Positions 32,158 to 44,300 are shown, counted from the first letter of the stretch. The stretch: DNA of 64,000 nt from Rhynchopus euleeides (GCA_963210315.1 OY723318.1:744001-808000); one strand, 5' to 3'. Numbers and translations are program-made. Notes: generated from the sequence alone by a model not told the origin.

Positions 32158-33868
32158 AGAAGACTTTTTTGAATTCACCATTTTGGGGTGCAATGCACTG
32201 ACGGCACGAAACTGAGGGGGTGCGAGTGTGGGTCCGTCTGGCGGTATGCTGGCTGTACGATGCCCCACGTTGTCAGGAGGCGATGAAGTGGCACGGTTGA
32301 TGTGCATCCCTTCGAGCAGTATCGTCACCCCGTCCCACACTCCCACCCCCAATCACGGTAGTCTCCTGCACCTTTTTGGCGTTAGTTGGAGTGGGGGTCT
32401 CACCCCCGCTCCAGCTCCCGCTCCCAATGCCCAATTGTGTGCGGGTGTCCACCGTGAGGGGAAGTGTCAGTGCTGCCTCATCCCCACCCACCCCAAGAAA
32501 CAGTTTGCTTATCGAATGAAGGCTTACCTTTTATCGACTTTACAACCCCGCCCTCTTTGCCTTTCTTGTGTGTTTTGCCGCTTGCTTGCAGAGCTGCCTG
32601 CAAGGTTGGAAGGGAGCCTCTGAGGACACTCACAATGCACTGACGGCACGACACTGAGGGGGTGCGAGTGTGGGTCTGTCTGGCGATATGCTGGCTCTGT
32701 GATGCACCACGTTGTCAGGAGGCGATGAAGTGACACGGTTGATGTGCATCCCTTCGAGCAGTATCGTCACCCCGTCCCCACACTCCCACCCCCAATCACG
32801 GTGGTCTCCTGCACCTTTTCGGGCTTAGTTGGAGTGCGGGTCTCACCCCCGCTCCAGCTCTTGCTCCCAATGCCCAATTGTGTGCGGGTGTCCACCGTGA
32901 GGGGAGGTGTCAATGTGTTGCCCCATCCCCACTGACCCCAAGGCACAGCCTGCTTATCGAATGAAGGCTTACCTTTTGCCGACTTTGCAACCCCCGCCCT
33001 CTTTGCATTTCTTGTGTGTTTTGCCACTTGCTTGCAGAGCTGCCAGCAAGGTTGGAAGGGATCCTGTGAGATAACTCCCAACCGTTCAGCAGTCAGGCTT
33101 CGATGTCGGTTGTGTTGTGTCTGTGTCAGGAGTGCTGCTGCTGACCGCTGCCTGCTCACCATCTGTTGTCGCGTCAGATCCATGCAGCCTCCTCAGTGAC
33201 CCCCTCACCTCTCCATTCGTCTCCCACCTTCCCCTGCTCCCACCCGGTCTCCCTCCCTTTTACGTCATTTTAGGTGGTTTTCGTTTCTCAAGTTGAGGTG
33301 TTTGACGTCTCGACACTGTAAGAGTTACCCCCTGTAGGTGATAATGTGTACGTTCCGGCCGTCAGGCCGTTGCATCGCAGCCACAACCAGCAGTGGCAGG
33401 TTTGCACGTCTCAAGCAGAAAGAATCACACTGGACTGGCTGTGCAGAAATAGGCACAGCCACACTGCAATGCTCAACAACAAGCGGCAGCACACGTTGGA
33501 GGAGTAAGTCTGCTGGCCACACAAGACTCCCGATGACGCAGTCCGAGAGTGGGTCGAGTCATGACTCGCCCGAGAGGGTAGGGGGTGGCTGGCCGGAGAC
33601 TTCCGACTGCGTGTCGTGTCGTGATGACAGTCTTTTTCTCGTCAGAGTGACGTGCTCACTCAAGCTCGAAACGAAAGCTGGAAGATGTGCGAAGAAGGCG
33701 GTCACCCATCCCACCCCACGCATGCATCCCCGCATTCCCGTTGTGAGCACAACACATGCTGGTGTTCCACGCACGTCACACGCAACACACACCCTCCCGC
33801 CTGTGTGCATCCACCCTTGCAGACATCCGATTTGGAAGCCTCCGAACACACTCACACCACACACAAAG

Positions 33869-34222
33869 ATGAAGTTCCAGATCCTTGCGGTGTGCCTTGC
33901 ACTTGCGGTGGTGCAGGTGATGGCTCAGACGACCCCAGTCCCGACGCCCACGGTGGACTGCAAGTATTACCCCACGCAGTATACCTGCGACCAGCAGATC
34001 GGGTGCAAGTGGGACGACGGGAAGTGCGAGAGCTGGGTGGACGACGTTGCCAAAGGGCTTGCCACCTTCGTCATCATCATCATCGTGATCTGTGTGCTGA
34101 TCGTGATCGGGATCATCGCATGCATCGTCTGCTGCTGCTGCATGGGTGCGAACGCCGTGCGGAGCAAGGATACCGTCGTTGTCTCCCAGCAGGGTCAGCA
34201 GGGTGCCTACCAGAATGTCTAG
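33869..34222 (+). CDS. Small Cys-motif membrane protein, array copy 3 (117 aa)
   Basis: Differs from copy 1 at only a few residues (TTPVPTP for TTPIPTP; IIACIV for IITCIV; ANAVRS for ANAMRS). Same signal peptide, Cys module, membrane helix, CCCC cluster and AYQNV end. The 3' flank also matches copy 1 over several hundred bases, so copies 1 and 3 share a recent duplication or conversion. Confidence 0.8.
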   Translation: MKFQILAVCLALAVVQVMAQTTPVPTPTVDCKYYPTQYTCDQQIGCKWDDGKCESWVDDVAKGLATFVIIIIVICVLIVIGIIACIVCCCCMGANAVRSKDTVVVSQQGQQGAYQNV

Positions 34223-35492
34223 TGCTGCTGTGTACTGTTGCGCTTGCGTGTACCTTTGGGAGGCGTACAAACGCACAGTGCAGATGCAGAAATGGAGACC
34301 TGCTGCCTGCAGGAAAAGACTTTTTTGACTTCAACATTATTGGGTGCAATGCACTGACGGCACGAAACTGAGGGGGTGCGAGTGTCGTCACCCCGTCCCC
34401 ACACTCCCACCCCCAATCACGGTGGTCTCCTGCACCTTTTCGGGCTCAGTTGGAGTGGGGGTCTCACCCCCGCTCCGACTGCCGCTTCTAGCCCCATTGT
34501 CCCATTGTGTGCAGGGGATGACTGTGAGGGGAAGTGTCAATGTGTTGCCCCATCCCCACTGCTCCCGAGACACAGCCTGCTTATCGAATGAAGGCAGGCC
34601 AACTCAGTGGTTTACCTTTCGTCTACTTTCCAACCCGCCCCACCCCAAGATACCGTTGACGGAGATAGTTGTGCACGGACAGGGCGGAAGCAGCCGCGTG
34701 CCATCGTGTTTGCGTTCATGATATACACCCTCCCTCACCACATGATTACTCAATCGCACCTTCGGTGCATGTGTCGGGGTCACAAGGAGGAACTGCTCAC
34801 CATCTGTTGTCGCATCAGATCCATGCAGCCTCCTCAGTGACCCCCTCACCTCTCCATTCGTCTCCCACCTCCCCCTCCTCCCACCCGGTCTCCCACATGT
34901 TTTCGTGGGAAAGAAGGGTTGTTGTGTTTGAGCCACAGAAGAAGTGAGCGAGCATGCAGTGCGTTGCAGTGCAATGCACTTGGGGCTGGGATCTACTCAA
35001 CAGCGCCAGCATCAGCTCTCGAAAGGAAGGGAATCTCTCTCTTCCCGCGATTTGCGAATTTCTCAAGTTCAGATGGTTCACGTCATGTTCAAAGGCCTGT
35101 GTGTGACAATGCGCACGTCACGCCGGTCCATCACAAGCAGCAGCAAGGCCACACGTCGGAGGAGGAAGTCTGCTGACCACACAAGACTCCCGATGACGCG
35201 GTCCGAAAGTGGGTCGAGTCATGACTTGCCCGAGAGGGGAGGGGGTCGCTGGCCCGATACTTCCCGCTGCGTGTCGTTGTCTGAAAGGAAGAAGTTCTCA
35301 AGTTGGGACCTGAAAAAGAAGGCGGTCACCCATCCCACCCCACGCATGCATCCCCGCATTCCCGTTGTGTGCACAACACATGCTGGTGTTCCACGCACGT
35401 CACACGCAACACACACCCTCCCGCCTGTGTGCATCCACCTTGGCAGACATCCGATTTGGAAGCCTCCGAACACACTCACACCCCACACAAAG

Positions 35493-36101
35493 ATGAAGTT
35501 CCAGATCCTTGCGGTGTGCCTTGCGCTTGCGGCGGTGCACGTGACGGCGCAGAGGACCCCGACGCCCACGGTGAACTGCTTGTATTACTACACCAAGACA
35601 TCCTGCAACTACCAGATCGGGTGCACGTGGGACAACAACAAGTGCGAGAGCTGGATTGATCCCCCGACGGCACCGTCGCCGACGGTGGACTGCTCGTTGT
35701 ACAAGACCCAGACAGCCTGTGATTTGAAGGACAGCTGCAAGTGGGACGACGGGAAGTGTGAGTCCTGGCTGGACGACGTTGCCAAGGGGCTTGCCACCTT
35801 CGTCATCATCATCATCGTGATCTGTGTGCTGATCGTGATCGGGATCATCGCATGCATCGTCTGCTGCTGCTGCATGGGTGCAAACGCCATGCGGAACAAG
35901 GATACCGTCGTTGTCCACCAGCAGGGTCAGCAGGGCGCCGCCTACCAGAACCTGGAGTGGCAGGGCGGAGTTGCGCTTGCGTCGAGCATTAGCAGGCGTG
36001 CCAACGCACGTCGTAGCAGAGTGCAGATGCAGATAGTGAAACCTGCTGCCTGCAGCAAAAGTGCTTTTTTGACTTCAGCATTTTTGTGTGCAATGCACTG
36101 A
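35493..36101 (+). CDS. Small Cys-motif membrane protein, array copy 4: two modules, extended tail (202 aa)
   Basis: Signal peptide as in the others (MKFQILAVCLALAAVHV). It has two Cys modules in series, VNCLYY...NYQIGCTWDNNKC-ESW and VDCSLY...DLKDSCKWDDGKC-ESW, joined by a Pro-rich linker, where the sister genes have one. The second module lacks the usual Gly before Cys (DSC instead of IGC). Membrane helix and CCCC cluster are as in copy 1. The tandem TAG TAG that ends copy 5 reads GAG TGG here, so translation continues 48 residues past AAYQNL into a basic tail (SRRANARRSRVQ). That masks the C-terminal tyrosine motif. The gene is otherwise intact. Confidence 0.75.
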   Translation: MKFQILAVCLALAAVHVTAQRTPTPTVNCLYYYTKTSCNYQIGCTWDNNKCESWIDPPTAPSPTVDCSLYKTQTACDLKDSCKWDDGKCESWLDDVAKGLATFVIIIIVICVLIVIGIIACIVCCCCMGANAMRNKDTVVVHQQGQQGAAYQNLEWQGGVALASSISRRANARRSRVQMQIVKPAACSKSAFLTSAFLCAMH

Positions 36102-37161
36102 CGGCACGAAACAGAGGGGGTGCGAGTGTGGGTCTGTCTGGCGGTATGCTGGCTCTGTGATGCACCACGTTGTCAGGAGGCGATGAAGTGACACGGTTGA
36201 TGTGCATCCCTTCGAGCAGCATCGTCACCCCGTCCCCACACTCCCACCCCCAATCACGGTGGTCTCCTGCACCTTTTCGGCGTTAGTTGGAGTGGGGGTC
36301 TCACCCCCGCTCCAGCTCCCGCTCCCAATGCCCAATTGTGTGCGGGTGTCCACCGTGAGGGGAAATGTCAGTGCTGCCTCATCCCCACCCACCCCAAGAA
36401 ACAGCCTGCTTATCGAATGAAGGCTTACCTTTTGTCGACTTTACAACCCCGCCCTGCTTGCCTTTCTTGTGTGTTTTGCCACTTGCTTGCAGAGCTGCCA
36501 GCAAGGTTGGAAGGGAGCCTCTGAGGACACTCACAACTGTTCAGCAGTCGGGCTTCGATGTCGGTTGTGTTGTGTCTGTGTCAGGAGTGCTGCTGCTGAC
36601 CGCTTCCTGCTCCCTCTGTTGTCGCATCAGATCCATGCAGCCTCCTCAGTGACCCCCTCTCCTCTCCATTCGTCTCCCACCTGCTTCCCCTCCTCCCACC
36701 CGTTTACCTCATTTTTACCTCACTTCATGTCCTTCAGAGCATTAGTTTGACCTTCCCGACGGAGCCTGAAACCTGGTGACCCTGGTTATGAACCAGTCCA
36801 AAAGATTTCGCTCGGGCGCTTCGCGCCCGGGCGCCTCCTGTGATGTGACCGCGGCAGGCCAGCAACGCCGACAGGCTTCCTGGCACTCCGCGAGACACGC
36901 AGGAAGTGTTGTGTCGTGGTGACAGTCTGTTTCTCGTCAGAGTGACGTGCTCACTGCAGCTTATACCGAAAGCCGGAGGATGCGAAGAAGGCGGTCACCC
37001 ATCCCACCCCATGCATGCATCCCCGCATTCCCGTTGTGTGCACAACACATGCTGGTGTTCCACGCACGTCACACGCAACACACACCCTCCCGCCTGTGTG
37101 CATCCACCCTTGCAGACATCCGATTTGGAAGCCTCCGAACACACTCACACCACACACAAAG

Positions 37162-37524
37162 ATGAAGTTCCAGATCCTTGCGGTGTGCCTTGCACTTGCG
37201 GTGGTGCAGGTGATGGCTCAGACGACCCCGATCCCGACACCGTCGCCCACGGTGGACTGCTCGGCGTACAACACACAGACAACCTGCAACAACCAGATCG
37301 GGTGCACGTGGGACAACAACAGGTGCAAGAACTGGATCGACGACGTTGCCAAAGGGCTTGCCACCTTCGTCATCATCCTCATCGTGATTGGGGTGCTGAT
37401 CACGATCGGGATCATCGCATGCATTGTCTGCTGCTGCTGCATGGGTGCAAGCGCCATGCGGGGCAAGGATACCGTCGTTGTCCACCAGCAGGGTCAGCAG
37501 CAGGGTTCCTACCAGAACCTGTAG
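37162..37524 (+). CDS. Small Cys-motif membrane protein, array copy 5 (120 aa)
   Basis: N-terminal half like copy 2 (PIPTPSPTVDC, NTQTTCNNQIGCTW) and C-terminal half like copies 1, 3 and 4 (DDVAKGLATF, CIVCCCCMGASAM). This mosaic suggests gene conversion. Ends SYQNL followed by two TAG stops in tandem. One Cys module, KNW instead of KSW. Confidence 0.8.
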   Translation: MKFQILAVCLALAVVQVMAQTTPIPTPSPTVDCSAYNTQTTCNNQIGCTWDNNRCKNWIDDVAKGLATFVIILIVIGVLITIGIIACIVCCCCMGASAMRGKDTVVVHQQGQQQGSYQNL

Positions 37525-39715
37525 TAGCAGGGCGTCGACAATTGGCAGGTGCACAAACGCACATACCTGCTGCCTGCAGGCAAAACACTTTTATGACTTC
37601 AACATTTTGTGGTGCAATGCACTGACGGCACGAAACTGAGGGGGTGCGAGTGTGGGTCTGTCTGGCGGTATGCTGGCTCTGTGATGCACCACGTTGTCAG
37701 GAGGCGATGAAGTGGCACGGTTGATGTGCATCCCTTCGAGCAGTATCGTCACCCCGTCCCCACACTCCCACCCCCAATCACGGTGGTCTCCTGCACCTTT
37801 TCGGGCTCAGTTGGAGTGCGGGTCTCACCCCCGCTCCGACTGCCGCTTCTAGCCCCATTGTGTGCAGGGATGCCTGTGAGGGGAAGTGTGAATGTGTTGC
37901 CCCATCCCCACTGACCCGGAGACACAGCCTGCTTATCGAATGAGGGCAGGCCAACTCAGTGGTTTACCTTTTCGTCTCCTATACAACACCCGGTGTTGCC
38001 CTTCTTGTGTGTTGCACGAATGATATATATGCCGTCCCTCATCACATGATTACTCAATCGCACCTTCGGTGCATCAGCCAACCCGCCCCATCTCAAGATA
38101 CCATTGACGGAGATCGTTGTGCACGGACAGGGCGGAAGCAGCCGCGTGCCATCGTGTTTACGTTCATGATATTCACTCTATCACCACATGATTACTCAAT
38201 CGCACCTTCGGTGCATGTGTCGGGGTCACAAGGAGGAACTGGCTGTGTGTGCCCTTTCTTGTGTGTTTTGCCACTTGCTTGCAGAGCTGCCAGCAAGGTT
38301 GGAAGGGAGCCTCTGAGGACACTCACAACTGTTCAGCAGTCCGGCTTCGATGTCGGTTGTGTTGTGTCTGTGTCAGGAGTGCTGCTGCTGACCGCTTCCT
38401 GCTCCATCTGTTGTCGCATCAGATCCATGCAGCCTCCTCAGTGACCCCCTCACCTCTCCATTCGTCTCCCACCTGCTTCGCCTCCTCCCACCCGTTCACC
38501 CACACTTTTACCTCATTTTAGGTGGTTTTTTGTGGGCAAGGAGGGGTCGTTGTGTTTGTCCCACAGAAGAAGTGAGCGAGGATGCACTGCATTACAACGA
38601 AATGCACTTGGTGCTAAGAACTCAATGCCACAAGCCCGACCTCTCGAAGGGAATCGAATATCTCTTCCTTTTTTTGCACATAACACACCTGTGTGGTACG
38701 GGAAATGCTACGAGGAACGCGATGGACTCGGGACTGCTGCTGGCCTCTCTTGCTATGGTTTACTTATGTTTCGTGCTCCACCTGCTCCACCTCATTCTGC
38801 ACTTCAGATGATCCACTTCACGTGGGTTACGGGGTTTGGGACAACGATGATATGTTGTGTCCGACGACAAGGTAAGGTAAGCTCATCGAGGTACACCAAA
38901 CCGGAGTTGTCAAATCAAAAGTGTCACTTCAACTCTGCCGCTCTTTCTCTACTGTTGATACTTCGTTTGATGCGTTGACGCTTCCACACACACTTACAAA
39001 CCCACTTGCCTGATGAAGGGGGTGGTGTGTAGAGCACGTTTGGCAGAGCTGAATGACACTTTCCGCGCGAAAGTCGTGTGCGTAAAAAAAAGGTGGAAGC
39101 GTCCAATGCAACACTCACAGCATAGAGGCCAAGTGTTTCCCGTAGTATTTTTGTGTAGTTTCTCAAGTTGAGGTGTTTGACGTCTCGACACTGCAAGAGA
39201 TACCCCCTGTAGGTGATAATGTGTACGTTACGGCCGTCAGGCCGTTGCATCGCAGCCACAACCAGCAGTGGCAGGTTTGCACGTCTCAAGCAGAAAGAAT
39301 CACACTGGACTGGCTGTGCAGAAATAGGCACAGCCACACTGCAATGCTCAACAACAAGCGGCAGCACACGTTGGAGGAGTAAGTCTGCTGGCCACACAAG
39401 ACTCCCGATGACGCGGTCCGAGAGTGGGTCGAGTCATGACTTGCCCGAGAGGGTAGGGGGTGCCAGGCTGTGAACTTACCACTGCGTGTCGTGCCTTGCC
39501 TTTCCCTCGTCTTGTTGTTGAGCGTGGCAGCTATTTTTTACTGCAACAGGTCTTCTGTCAGTGTCAAAAAGATAGTATGCAGCGCTTGGGCAACAAATAC
39601 AACCTCCTCATCAGGCTGCGGAGTTGCTTTTGTTTTGCCCGGATTCGGCGCACAAACAGACTTATCTCTTTTGAGTGACATTGCAGGTTGAACAGCAAAA
39701 GTTCGGGAGCAGACC
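37525..39715. other. Array spacer unit without a gene
   Basis: Repeats the array spacers: 37614-37920 matches 36090-36400 in part, 38250-38500 matches 36460-36720, 38570-38670 matches 34945-35040, and 39170-39460 matches 33300-33590. A single hairpin motif copy lies at 39638-39672. No coding sequence of the family remains. Confidence 0.6.
39638..39672 (+). repeat. Hairpin plus T-run motif, copy 3
   Basis: CCCGGATTCGGCGCACAAACAG then CTTATCTCTTTT. The stem is weaker here than in copies 1 and 2. TTGCAG follows at 39681-39686. Confidence 0.5.
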
Positions 39716-39985
39716 ATGCCGGCCTTCGCCACCCCGCCACACCCACACCCACTCCACCCCGGTGACCCCGCTGCCTGCGCTTTCCCCCAGCGCATGAACA
39801 GTTTATTGCGCTACATCAGCAGAGAAACAAGGGATAACATTGTGCAACTCCCGCCAACTCTGTTGAGCTTTGGCCTTTCAAAAGGAAACTGGCGAATGTG
39901 CCGCTTGGGACCGTGCGCGCTGCACGATCCGCTGCACAAAGAAATCGCAGCGAAACATGGTTTGACAGAATTCTGCGATGCCAAA

Positions 39986-40094
39986 GGGGGCCCTCGCTAC
40001 CCGTCAAAGCTCGTCACAGCTCGTCAGTCAGTGAGGGGAAGTGGGCTGGAACTCACTTTTTCTCACCCAGTCACATCTGGTAGCGAGGGCCCCC
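39986..40094. mobile_element. 109-bp hairpin MITE, copy 2
   Basis: GGGGGCCCTCGCTACC at the left and GGTAGCGAGGGCCCCC at the right, a perfect inverted repeat. Same length and orientation as 12685-12793. It sits about 110 bases upstream of the MORN gene start. Confidence 0.7.
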
Positions 40095-40207
40095 AAAAGG
40101 AACCCCCGGCAATCCTGATTATATTTTTGGTGAACTTCCATCCATACGACCCGACCCCCTGCAGCATCCCTGCGCTCACCCAGTCACTCTCACCCAACCT
40201 GCAGGCC

Positions 40208-40855
40208 ATGGGGGACGCAGACGATGCTGTTGAGACGAACGCCCCAGATGGCTCGGCACCCGCGCTGATGGAAGAGGGTGTCTACACGGTAGAGCTTGTC
40301 AGCGGCACCTATGCTAAGATTGTGCGCGGCAAGGTAGAATATGCTGACGGCAGCTGCTACGAGGGGCAGATAAAAGGCGGGAAGCGGGACGGCAAGGGCA
40401 CTCTGGTTTACGCCACCTGCGACGAGTATGAGGGGGAGTGGAAGGAGGACCACCGGTGCGGCTTCGGCAAGCTCACGCTCCATGGGAGGGGGTCCTACGT
40501 CGGCGAGTGGGTGGATGACAAGATGCACGGGCATGGCGTCGAGGTGTTCGAGGATAAGAGCCGCTACGAGGGGCAGTACCGTGAGGGCGAGCTGTGCGGC
40601 TTCGGAAAACTGTCATATGCTAACAACAATGTGTACGAAGGCAACTTCGTCGCAAATCAGAAGCACGGGAGGGGGAAGATTATCTACGCAGGGAGCAAGG
40701 ACATCTTCGAAGGCAACTTTGAACACGGAAAGCGCCACGGGCTGTCGTCTCTCACTTATGCGGCAACGAACAAAGTATACGAATGCGAATGGAAGCACGA
40801 CGTTCCCGGCAACCTGAAGTTCATTGCAGACGTGCCACAGGTTGGGGCCCAGTAG
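40208..40855 (+). CDS. MORN-repeat protein (215 aa)
   Basis: The start is the ATG at 40208, directly after a polypyrimidine tract and CTGCAG; the long upstream open extension includes the MITE and is not protein-like. After an acidic, Ala-rich N-terminus (1-30), about seven MORN units of 22-24 residues follow, typified by YEGQIKGGKRDGKGTLVY, YEGEWKEDHRCGFGKLTL, YVGEWVDDKMHGHGVEVF, YEGQYREGELCGFGKLSY and FEGNFEHGKRHG. The final unit is degenerate (YECEWKHDVPGN). MORN arrays bind membranes or partner proteins and occur in cytoskeletal scaffolds. The next gene downstream encodes a BILBO1-like protein, so a flagellar-pocket role is possible but only inferred. Confidence 0.85.
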   Translation: MGDADDAVETNAPDGSAPALMEEGVYTVELVSGTYAKIVRGKVEYADGSCYEGQIKGGKRDGKGTLVYATCDEYEGEWKEDHRCGFGKLTLHGRGSYVGEWVDDKMHGHGVEVFEDKSRYEGQYREGELCGFGKLSYANNNVYEGNFVANQKHGRGKIIYAGSKDIFEGNFEHGKRHGLSSLTYAATNKVYECEWKHDVPGNLKFIADVPQVGAQ

Positions 40856-41317
40856 GGCTCCTCGTCGCCAAACCGCATGCCTGCGGTTGGCTCTGTGCTC
40901 CCATGGCTGATTGGTTGGGCGCAGGCACTTCCGTGCTGTGCCCCAGCCACGCCTGCCACTCCTCCCCACTCAAGGCAGTGGTGGGGCGCAGCGGGGTGGG
41001 GGGCCCACCCCGCTGCGCCCCACCCGGGGGGGCGGTGGATGTGGGTCGTGGTGAGCAGCAGCACCCGCAATGGGGATAAGATAGGTCAGTTCAGAGGATT
41101 TTGCCCGGATTTGGCGCACAAACAACAGCCTTATCTTTTTGCCGCAGTCTTCTTGTTGGGAATCGTCAGGCAGCCCACGGCCACACCACCACCACCACCA
41201 CCACCACCATCACTGCTGCTGCTGCTGCACTGCCACCTCCTCTCACCAGGTCCCCGCAGCACACAACCCACACACGCCCCCCTTCCCTGTAGACTCCCTA
41301 GCAAGCGTCTGTTCACG
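40856..41317. promoter_or_regulatory. Intergenic leader with hairpin motif and acceptor
   Basis: Contains a GGGGATAAGATAGGTC word resembling the hAT-like element end (41073-41088), the hairpin/T-run motif (41104-41140), an ACCACC tract (41184-41210) and a pyrimidine tract ending CCCTGTAG at 41292, 25 bases before the next ATG. Confidence 0.35.
41104..41140 (+). repeat. Hairpin plus T-run motif, copy 4
   Basis: CCCGGATTTGGCGCACAAAC with a TTTG/CAAA stem, then AACAGCCTTATCTTTTT and GCCGCAG. Closest to copy 1 in the CAP-H2 intron. Confidence 0.55.
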
Positions 41318-44300
41318 ATGTCTGCTTTTCCCATCTGCGTGTGTGCTGACCTGTATGAGAACAAGGTGAACCTCGAGGTTCCTTTTTCTGCACAGCCGCC
41401 CATTCGTATGTCGCCGTGTGTGTGTGTGTGTCTGTGCGTGTCTCATATTCCACCCTGTGTGTGTGTGTGTGGTGACCACGTTTTGTGTGGGGAGATCCTG
41501 CGCGGATCATTGCCCACCCCCGCCCACTTCTACGTCACAGCGGAGGCCCCACTCGGGTTAGAGTGTGGGGCCAACTCAGTGCCACTCCGGGGAGGAGGGC
41601 GTGCAGCATAGCCAGCGTGGTGTGTGTGGCAGCAATGTGTTAGTGATTTGCCATCGCTGTAGCAGTCACCGCATCGGTCCATGCTGTGGCGTTTGCAGAA
41701 GCCCATAGTGACCGGGAGCCCGTCCCCCTCTTTGTGGTGGTTGCGGCAGCACACCTCCTCTGGGAGGCGTCGCTTTTGGCATGCCGAGCAACGGGGCTTC
41801 CAATGCAACTTGCAGGCAAGCACCTTTGCGTTCCTCCTGGCACCAGGGGGGGCAGTACGGGGGGCAGCGCCCCTCCGCTCCCATGGGCGTCCCACCCGGC
41901 TGTTGGCCTGCCGACCGCGCGCCGCCCACTGCTGGGCCGGCTGCTGCCAGCCCTCTGGGTAGTGCGGCTGTGGGGCGAAGGTGGCGGCCCACGCCATTCC
42001 GCGGTCATGGAATACCGTATCTTGCCGGCTGTGGACTGGCTCAGCCAGGTGTGCTTGGAGGCTGCGCATCACCGATTCAGTGGCAGGGTTCAGTTGGGCC
42101 CTCCTCGACAGGCCCGCCGCCACAGTTCCGCCGAGAGCCGTGAGGACCGTTGAGTTGGCAGCATGACCGCAATGCCAGGGCCCTTTGCCCACTTTCGTCA
42201 CCATACTGCAGAGTCCTTTCAGCGAGGCGGCTTTCCCTAGGATACTGCTCTGGAACACCGTGAGGTCCTGCTGGAGCTTCTGCCGCGAGGCCCCCAGCCT
42301 TTCAGCCTCATCCATCGCGGCGTTGCTGAGGGCGTCAGCATCGGTGTTGGATTCCCTCTTCACATGCTCATACGTGAGAGTGAACCTCGGTTGGAGGTCC
42401 GCAGCCAGCGCGGACGTGCTGAGGAAAAGAGGACGGAGGGCGGCATCCCGGCACAGGGATTCCCCTCGGAGCTGCCGCAGCACCACCTGGGAGTCGCCTC
42501 GCACTGTGACTGGGCCCTCAGGGGCATCGCCCCTCTCGAGGAGGCGCAGGCCTGCTCGTAGCGCCTCGTACTCAGCAATGTTGTTGCTACGCACGTTCAG
42601 CAGCGGGAGCACTTTCTCTGAGACCTTGCAGCCGTCTTGGTACAGCACCGCCCCTGCCCCCGCCACAGCGAAGGGGGTGCCGTTGTCGCGCGCGCCACCG
42701 TCAAAGTACAGGGTGAGCCCCGGGGCCGTGTCTGCAGGAATGCGCGGGCGGGCCTCCCTCGCACCCTTCTTATTCGGGTCCACGTGGGTAGGGGGGCGGA
42801 TGCGGCGTGTCACGGTGTCTGGGAGGGTGAGGCCCGTCGACAGCTCGAAGTCCACGGCTAGCTCCATCAGGGTCACAGTTTGCTCACCCCCCTGCGGTCC
42901 CCACTTCAGGCCCCTTAGCCAGTCGCAGAGAGCCACCCACATGCCTGGGGGCCGCTTGCCCCACGTCTGCTTGACTTCGGATGGCGCCAGTGCAGGGATG
43001 CAGGCACTCTCGGGGGTGGGGGTGCTCCACTCCCAGGGGTAGACTGTAGTGCGGTGGTGGCGTACAGAGCGGTCGAGCAGCCCGTCCTTCTCCTGTCGCG
43101 CCGCCAAGACTGCGATGAAGTAGCGGTGCAGCTGCGCCACGGTGGTGATTCTGTCAGCAAAAGACATGGGCAGCGGCTGCTCGTTCTCCGGAACGCCGTA
43201 TCTGTACACGGGCGCTACCCCACACTGCGCCAGGCATGCCGGCCAGGCAGTTCGGTCCCTCGCTGCTACGGGGTGTTTCTGGCGGACCGGCTCCCATGCC
43301 GCGCAGTCCCACCATAGGTGCGACACCGTCTCCGGGGCCCCAGCTGTGCAGTACCGGCACACCTCCCCCAGGCCCGTGCGCCCTCGGGCAGGCACCGCCC
43401 CTGCAATGACAGAGCGGAGGAGGCCTCGCTGGTATCCCGTAATTGCGGCGCCCTCCCCCTCCAGGACGCAACGTGTCACCCTTCCGTCAATGCCGTGCTC
43501 TGCTCCTTGGAAGTCCTCTCTGCGTTCAGCCAGCTTCCCCGCCGTGGCGTTTCGCAGGGTTTGGCGGAGGTCGTGCGCGAAGATCGCCCAGGCGCTCGGC
43601 GTTGCTGCAACAGGGTCGAAGGTGACAGCGCGACCAGCCTCGTCCGTGTAGGCCAGGGTGGTCGCCGTACTCCAGCGCCATCCTATCCCTTGCAGGGCAG
43701 CCCAGAAGAGCGCAAGGGGGCCTGTCCCCTCAAGCCTCTCTTTGCTCCCCCATGCTTCCTCGGACAGCACCCTGCTGTGGCCCCACTTTTTGATCTGCTT
43801 GGCCCACGTGGTGATCTGCCGGTAGGGAGGAGCGATAGCGGGGTCCACCCGGTGCGCCTGATGGAGGACACACAGCACGATCTCTTGCGCTCTGCGTGGT
43901 GGGCCAGACCAGAGCGCGGCGACGAAGAGGCCCCTCCATCGCCTGATGGCCTTGCTGTCCCAACGAGTTACGAGGGCATCGTAATACAGCCGTGCCCCCG
44001 CCGTCATCGCAGCCGCCTGCCCTTTCCATTGCACCGGCAGGGGCAGCGCTGAGGTTCTGCGGAGGTTCTGCTGCGCCCCCTCTTTCCGACGGGCGATGCG
44101 CTCGGACTGGGGCGCTGTGCGCCCTTCCCTGATCAGGCGCGCGTGCAGCATGGCCCCGAGACAGTCAAAGCTGTTGCGTTGCCGGAGGGGAGTGGCCTCG
44201 CCGTCCCTCGCCCGGTACATGATCCGGAGCGGCCCGGGGGATGTTGAGAACACGTGGGACTTAATTTCTGCGCAAATAGCCATCCCGGTGTCGTGAGAGA

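Larger units (their letters stand above)
29391..39460 (+). repeat. Tandem array of small secreted/membrane protein genes
   Basis: Five complete genes plus one relic sit in units of about 1.6-2.6 kb. The upstream block (CGCACGTCACACGCAAC, CACACCCTCCCGCC, then CTTGCAG or TGGCAG) and the downstream blocks (CAATGCACTGACGGCACGA and CCCAATCACGGT then CTCCTGCACC) are conserved. CDS starts are 1745, 2629, 1624 and 1669 bases apart. The unit after copy 5 (37525-39460) repeats the spacer sequences but has no coding region. The block 33300-33590 recurs at 39170-39460. Confidence 0.85.

Noticed and set aside
39716-40207. 164-residue N-terminal extension of the MORN protein
   Set aside because: It would translate the 109-bp hairpin MITE and a pyrimidine tract ending in an acceptor; the ATG at 40208 begins the protein-like sequence.
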